A DNA stretch of 7,716 bases, taken from contig JAPLGF010000294.1 in the NCBI GenBank assembly GCA_026390275.1, positions 1 to 7,716 on the forward strand, written 5' to 3'. The first letter of the stretch is position 1, and every line of letters begins with the position of its first letter. The position numbers and the translations under genes were made by a program. Source of the stretch: Candidatus Atribacteria bacterium. Lineage in GTDB: Bacteria > Atribacterota > Atribacteria > Atribacterales > Atribacteraceae. Below the pieces are notes generated by a model. It did no database searches, had not been told where the DNA came from, and was given only the letters and a program-made list of their open reading frames with translations. Positions 4,570-7,716 of this stretch are shown one piece after another.

Positions 4570-5901
4570 ATGAAGAAATTGTTACTGAGTACCTTAATCG
4601 TTCTTGCCTGTCTGGTGGTTTTGGGGAGCCTGTCCTGGGCGCAAAACAAGCCATTGGATATCACCTTCTGGCATCATGAAGCACCGGCTCACCGGGTGGC
4701 CGCTTTCCAAAAAGTGATTGATCTTTTTATGAAAGAAAATCCGGATATCAACCTCAAGCAAGAAGTGGTGATGTGGGGTGATGCCTGGGTCAAAACCCTT
4801 GCTGCCCTTGAAGCCAATACTCTCCCTGATTTCCAATTTTCCATTCCGGACTTAACTTTAACCATGTATAAAGCCGGAGCCATTGCACCGTTAACAGATT
4901 TAGTCAAAGAAATGGATGAAAAATACCAGATATTCCCCAATCAAAAGAATATGTATTTCTACAAAAATGAATATTGGGGATTGCCCATCATGACCATGGT
5001 CATGCTCATGACCTATCGTCCCAGTGTCCTGGAGAAATACGTGGGAACCAAAGAACCACCCCAGACCTGGGATGATGTCATCAATTATGCCAAGAAGATC
5101 ACCGAAGGTTCGAAGGAAGAGATCTATGGGATTGGGATCGGAGGGGCCAAGAACCTCATGACCGATGAACAGGCCTATATCTTTATGGCCAGCGTGGGAG
5201 CCCGGTTCTTTGATGAAAAAGGAAACCTGACTTTCAACAGTCCCCAGACCGTGGAAGCCCTCAAGCTTTACAAGGACCTTTTCCAGTACGCGCCTCCCGG
5301 GGCTGAGGCCTGGTCCTGGGGTGAAATTGAGTTGAACATCGCGGCCGGAACCCTGGCGATGTCACCCTATTTCCCGGCAGTCCAGAAAAGGTTCCATGAA
5401 GAATTCAACAGTGGTGATTATGATGCAGCAAACATGCCATTTTATAAGGATCGGAAAGAGAGAGGGACCATCACCTATCCGAACGAAGTGCACATTTACA
5501 AGAAGACACTGGAAAAACCAGGTCATAAAGAAGCAGTTTATAAATTCGTCCGATTTATGATGAGGCCGGAGATCAATGCTATTTTAACATCTGGCCAGGA
5601 ACCGGGTGGATTTTTCCCCACCACCGTTGCTGCCTCGCAGGCGAAGGAATACTGGGATAATCCGATCGTGAAGCGGTTTGAAAATATTCACAAGGTAGCC
5701 ATAGAAGCATTGCAGAACTACGCCAGTCTGTATGGTTTTGAATATGGAAAGTGGGTCAACATTGGGATGGGAGACATCTCCGGTGCTGATATCCTTTCCG
5801 AAACAGTCAATAAAGTGGTCAGCGGACAAATGACTCCGGAAGAAGCCGCCAAATATGGCGAAGAACAGATGAAGAAGTATTCTCTCCCCGCCACTGAATA
5901 G
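4570..5901 (+). CDS. ABC transporter extracellular sugar-binding protein (COG1653 type)
   Basis: This is a 443-residue exported solute-binding protein of a CUT1-type sugar importer. Residues 1-24 form a signal peptide: MKK, a long hydrophobic core, then SWA before Gln25, fitting signal peptidase I cleavage. A Cys at 14 sits inside the hydrophobic core in VLAC and is not a convincing lipobox, so the mature protein is probably free in a periplasm. The mature part has the family features ITFWHHE near its start, YWGLPIMTMVMLMTYRPSVLEKY with PPQTWDDVINYAKKI, and a C-terminal stretch with GTITYPNEVHIYKKT, AVYKFVRFMM and EPGGFFPTT. The ATG at 4570 has AGGAGG 7 bases upstream; the TTG at 4564 is too close to that site. 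The gene is flanked by stem-loops (4514-4542, 5913-5951) and followed by two permease genes. Aromatic residues such as those in FWHH and WGDAW suit carbohydrate stacking, but the ligand cannot be named. Confidence 0.92.
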   Translation: MKKLLLSTLIVLACLVVLGSLSWAQNKPLDITFWHHEAPAHRVAAFQKVIDLFMKENPDINLKQEVVMWGDAWVKTLAALEANTLPDFQFSIPDLTLTMYKAGAIAPLTDLVKEMDEKYQIFPNQKNMYFYKNEYWGLPIMTMVMLMTYRPSVLEKYVGTKEPPQTWDDVINYAKKITEGSKEEIYGIGIGGAKNLMTDEQAYIFMASVGARFFDEKGNLTFNSPQTVEALKLYKDLFQYAPPGAEAWSWGEIELNIAAGTLAMSPYFPAVQKRFHEEFNSGDYDAANMPFYKDRKERGTITYPNEVHIYKKTLEKPGHKEAVYKFVRFMMRPEINAILTSGQEPGGFFPTTVAASQAKEYWDNPIVKRFENIHKVAIEALQNYASLYGFEYGKWVNIGMGDISGADILSETVNKVVSGQMTPEEAAKYGEEQMKKYSLPATE

Positions 5902-5912
5902 ATTTTTGTCAA

Positions 5913-5951
5913 AACTGACCGGGTTGCGTTTTACGGGTAACCCGGTCAGTT
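5913..5951 (+). promoter_or_regulatory. perfect 13-bp stem-loop after the binding-protein gene
   Basis: AACTGACCGGGTT (5913-5925) and AACCCGGTCAGTT (5939-5951) are exact reverse complements around a 13-base loop. It starts 11 bases past the binding-protein stop and ends 23 bases before the permease ATG. No T-run follows, so it is not a standard intrinsic terminator. Its place suggests a barrier to 3-prime exonucleases that keeps binding-protein mRNA in excess over permease mRNA, as known for REP-type hairpins in malEFG. Confidence 0.75.
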
Positions 5952-5974
5952 CGCAGATGGAGCAGGTGAATTGA

Positions 5975-6856
5975 ATGACACTTTCCCGAAAAAAAGAACT
6001 CATGCAATATCTTTATCTCCTTCCTGTCGCAATTGTCCTTCTCATTATTTTTGCCTATCCGTATGTCCGAACCTTTCTGTATTCTTTTTATGACATTTCT
6101 TTCGGAGGAGCAGAATCCTCCTTCGTCGGTTTCAAAAACTTCATTTATTTATTGACCAGTAGTTTCTTTTGGGAAGCACTCCTGAACAGCCTTTATTGGA
6201 CAGTTGGGAACCTGATCATCCAGCTCATCATTCCTCTCTTTCTGGCCATCCTATTAAATACCCGGATTCGGGGTATTCACCTTGCCCGATCACTCATCAT
6301 GCTCCCCTGGATCGCACCCACGGTGGCAGTGGCAGTCTGCATGCGGTGGATGCTTTTACCGAAGATTGGGATTGTGAATGAAATCCTGTTTTCCCTGGGG
6401 CTGATGCATAAACAAATCCATTTTTTTGGTACTTCATTAACGGCTATGCCCGCCCTGATCCTCTTGAATTCCTGGAAATTCCTCCCCTTCGGAACATTGA
6501 TGATTTTAGCCGCTTTGCAGACCATTCCGGAGAGTGTATTCGAGGCAGCAGAAGTTGATGGAGTGACCGGTATTCAAAAATTTAGATTCATCACCTTTCC
6601 TCTCTTGAGTTCCATGATCTGGTTCGTGGGATTTCTTGCTTTTGCCTGGAATTTTAATACCTTTGACTTCATCTGGCTCACCACTCAGGGTGGTCCTGGA
6701 ACGGCCACCCAAACCCTTCCGGTGCTGATTTATCGAACTGCTTTTAAAACCTTCCGCCTGGGAGAAGCCTCGGCGATGTCAGTTTTTATTGCCATTTTCC
6801 TTATTATCCTTGGCATTTTATATTTTAAAGTTCTTACTCCTCCAGAAAAATCATAA
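5975..6856 (+). CDS. ABC sugar transporter permease, CUT1 MalF/UgpA type
   Basis: This is a 293-residue inner-membrane protein with about six hydrophobic spans (roughly residues 12-33, 68-95, 103-125, 157-182, 212-234 and 265-285). The cytoplasmic EAA loop that docks the ATPase is clear: FEAAEVDGVTGIQKFRFITF at 189-208, with the conserved EAA, DG and the I-x-FP end. WLTTQGGPGTATQTLPVLIYRTAF near 234-257 is characteristic of the first permease of CUT1 importers (MalF, LacF, UgpA relatives). The short N-terminus without extra helices resembles LacF/UgpA more than E. coli MalF. The ATG at 5975 follows AGGTGA by 5 bases. It lies between the binding-protein gene and the second permease gene, so the three form one importer. 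An ATPase must come from beyond the window or from a shared subunit elsewhere. Confidence 0.93.
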   Translation: MTLSRKKELMQYLYLLPVAIVLLIIFAYPYVRTFLYSFYDISFGGAESSFVGFKNFIYLLTSSFFWEALLNSLYWTVGNLIIQLIIPLFLAILLNTRIRGIHLARSLIMLPWIAPTVAVAVCMRWMLLPKIGIVNEILFSLGLMHKQIHFFGTSLTAMPALILLNSWKFLPFGTLMILAALQTIPESVFEAAEVDGVTGIQKFRFITFPLLSSMIWFVGFLAFAWNFNTFDFIWLTTQGGPGTATQTLPVLIYRTAFKTFRLGEASAMSVFIAIFLIILGILYFKVLTPPEKS

Positions 6857-6914
6857 AAGATAATGAATGGAAAATTCTTATTTCCTGAGCGTATTATGGA
6901 AGAGGTGAAATAGA

Positions 6915-7716
6915 GTGACCAGGAGAAGTTCTTTCAAGAACATCGTGGTAGTGATCATCATCATGGTGGTGATATTGCTTATTGTCTGGCCATTTATCTA
7001 TATTTTCATTTCTTCCTTTAAACCACTGAAGGAAATCATGTCCCATGCCGCCTTTTTTCCCCGAAATCCAACATTAAAGAATTACCGAACCCTGCTCTTT
7101 GCCCGTACCCCGGTGCGTGATTTTCCCCGGTTTCTACTCAATAGTTTGTATGTATCAGTGGTGACCGTTCTTTTTACTCTCATCATTTCTTCCATCAGTG
7201 GGTATGGAATTGCTCGCAGCCGAAAATTGCGGAGGGGCCTCATTTCCAAGCTCCTGTTGTTCATTTATGTTTTTCCCACCGTGGTTTTACTCGTCCCTAT
7301 TTATAAATTGTTCATCTCTTTCGGCTGGTACGACAATATGTTCGGATTGGTGGTTACTTACACCGCACTGGTTTCCCCTTTTTGTACCTGGCTCCTGGTT
7401 TCATTTTTTGAAAATATCCCCAAAGAACTCGAAGAATCAGCTGGTATCGATGGAGCCGGGGTCTTTACCACCTTTGTCCGAATCGTTATCCCTCTGGCAT
7501 CCCCTGGCCTGGTCACAGCAGGTGCCTATTCTTTCATTACTGCCTGGGGGGAGTATATGTTTGCCCTCATCCTGATCAGCTCGAATTTAAAAAAAACCGG
7601 TCCCCTGGGGCTGGCGACTTTTACCGCCGAACAGTACATTGAATGGGGTCCGCTTCTTGCCGGTTCCATATTGATTATGATTCCGGTATTCCTTTTGTTT
7701 ATGCCTGTTTCGGGAC
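6915..7716 (+). CDS. ABC sugar transporter permease, CUT1 MalG type (3-prime incomplete)
   Basis: The frame opens at a GTG with GAGGTGA 6 bases upstream and stays open to the window end (267 codons visible). This is the second inner-membrane subunit of the importer. An N-terminal span at about 9-33 is followed by ISSFKPLKEIM and by FFPRNPTLKNYRTL, the usual MalG-family opening. Further spans lie near 77-98, 112-134, 144-165, 196-222 and 247-263. The EAA-type loop is LEESAGIDGAGVFTTFVRIV (172-191) followed by IPLASPGLV, with the conserved A-G-x-DG and the IP end. Relatives are about 270-285 residues, so only a short tail should be missing. The last visible residues (FMPVSG) do not resemble the usual aromatic-rich tail before the stop, so an indel near the edge is possible but cannot be tested. 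It follows the first permease by 58 bases. Confidence 0.9.
   Translation, partial: MTRRSSFKNIVVVIIIMVVILLIVWPFIYIFISSFKPLKEIMSHAAFFPRNPTLKNYRTLLFARTPVRDFPRFLLNSLYVSVVTVLFTLIISSISGYGIARSRKLRRGLISKLLLFIYVFPTVVLLVPIYKLFISFGWYDNMFGLVVTYTALVSPFCTWLLVSFFENIPKELEESAGIDGAGVFTTFVRIVIPLASPGLVTAGAYSFITAWGEYMFALILISSNLKKTGPLGLATFTAEQYIEWGPLLAGSILIMIPVFLLFMPVSG

Noticed and set aside
5584..6003. Minus-strand open frame of 139 codons across the end of the binding-protein gene
   Set aside because: It is antisense to a clear gene and to the 13-bp stem-loop, with no recognisable motif and no ribosome site of note.
7198..7575. Open frame of 125 codons on the plus strand
   Set aside because: It is an out-of-frame shadow of the second permease, whose frame from GTG 6915 stays open to the window end and carries the EAA-type loop.
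1..7716. CRISPR array, tRNA, rRNA or insertion sequence
   Set aside because: No regularly spaced long repeats, no cloverleaf-like or rRNA-like sequence, and no transposase motif or terminal inverted repeats were seen on either strand.

Overview
The window looks like a bacterial chromosome segment holding most of an uncharacterised carbohydrate uptake and catabolism locus. The phylum cannot be fixed from the sequence. The solute-binding protein has a plain signal peptide and no convincing lipobox, which suits a diderm (Gram-negative-type) bacterium better than a Gram-positive one. Shine-Dalgarno sites are strong (AGGAGG-type), and one gene in the run clearly uses GTG with another probably doing so. 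The main locus has moderate GC (rows counted by eye range from about 28 to 50 percent). The gene fragment at the left edge is visibly richer (65 percent in one row).

Layout. 1-205: C-terminal end of an HD-GYP (cyclic-di-GMP phosphodiesterase-type) protein, plus strand, cut by the window edge. 206-409: convergent intergenic region with two imperfect inverted repeats. 410-1688, minus: a xylulokinase-like FGGY sugar kinase broken by an internal deletion of roughly 75-80 codons plus a frameshift. 1685-2428, minus: a SIS-domain protein of the UPF0309/COG4821 type, overlapping the kinase start by 4 bp. 2429-2750: divergent control region. 2751-3497, plus: a GntR/HutC-family repressor with a UTRA effector domain. 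3498-3753: promoter region with a GntR-like operator and three 10-bp-phased repeats. 3754-4509: a second, diverged SIS-domain paralogue. 4570-5901: extracellular sugar-binding protein. 5975-6856 and 6915 to the window end: two CUT1-type ABC permeases, the second incomplete. No ATPase gene is visible.

How the genes fit together (inference). The binding protein and two permeases import a sugar or sugar derivative, the kinase phosphorylates it, and one or both SIS proteins isomerise, deglycosylate or deaminate the phosphosugar. The GntR protein probably represses its own gene and the SIS/ABC operon: matching TGT-N4-ACCAG sites sit at both plus-strand promoters. The gene set (GntR, SIS enzyme, binding protein, two permeases, kinase) resembles the fructoselysine (frl) locus of Bacillus in composition, but the kinase and SIS families differ, so the substrate is unknown. 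The main points of interest are the broken kinase, the two SIS paralogues that seem to have lost different family motifs, the candidate shared operator, and the stem-loops flanking the binding-protein cistron.
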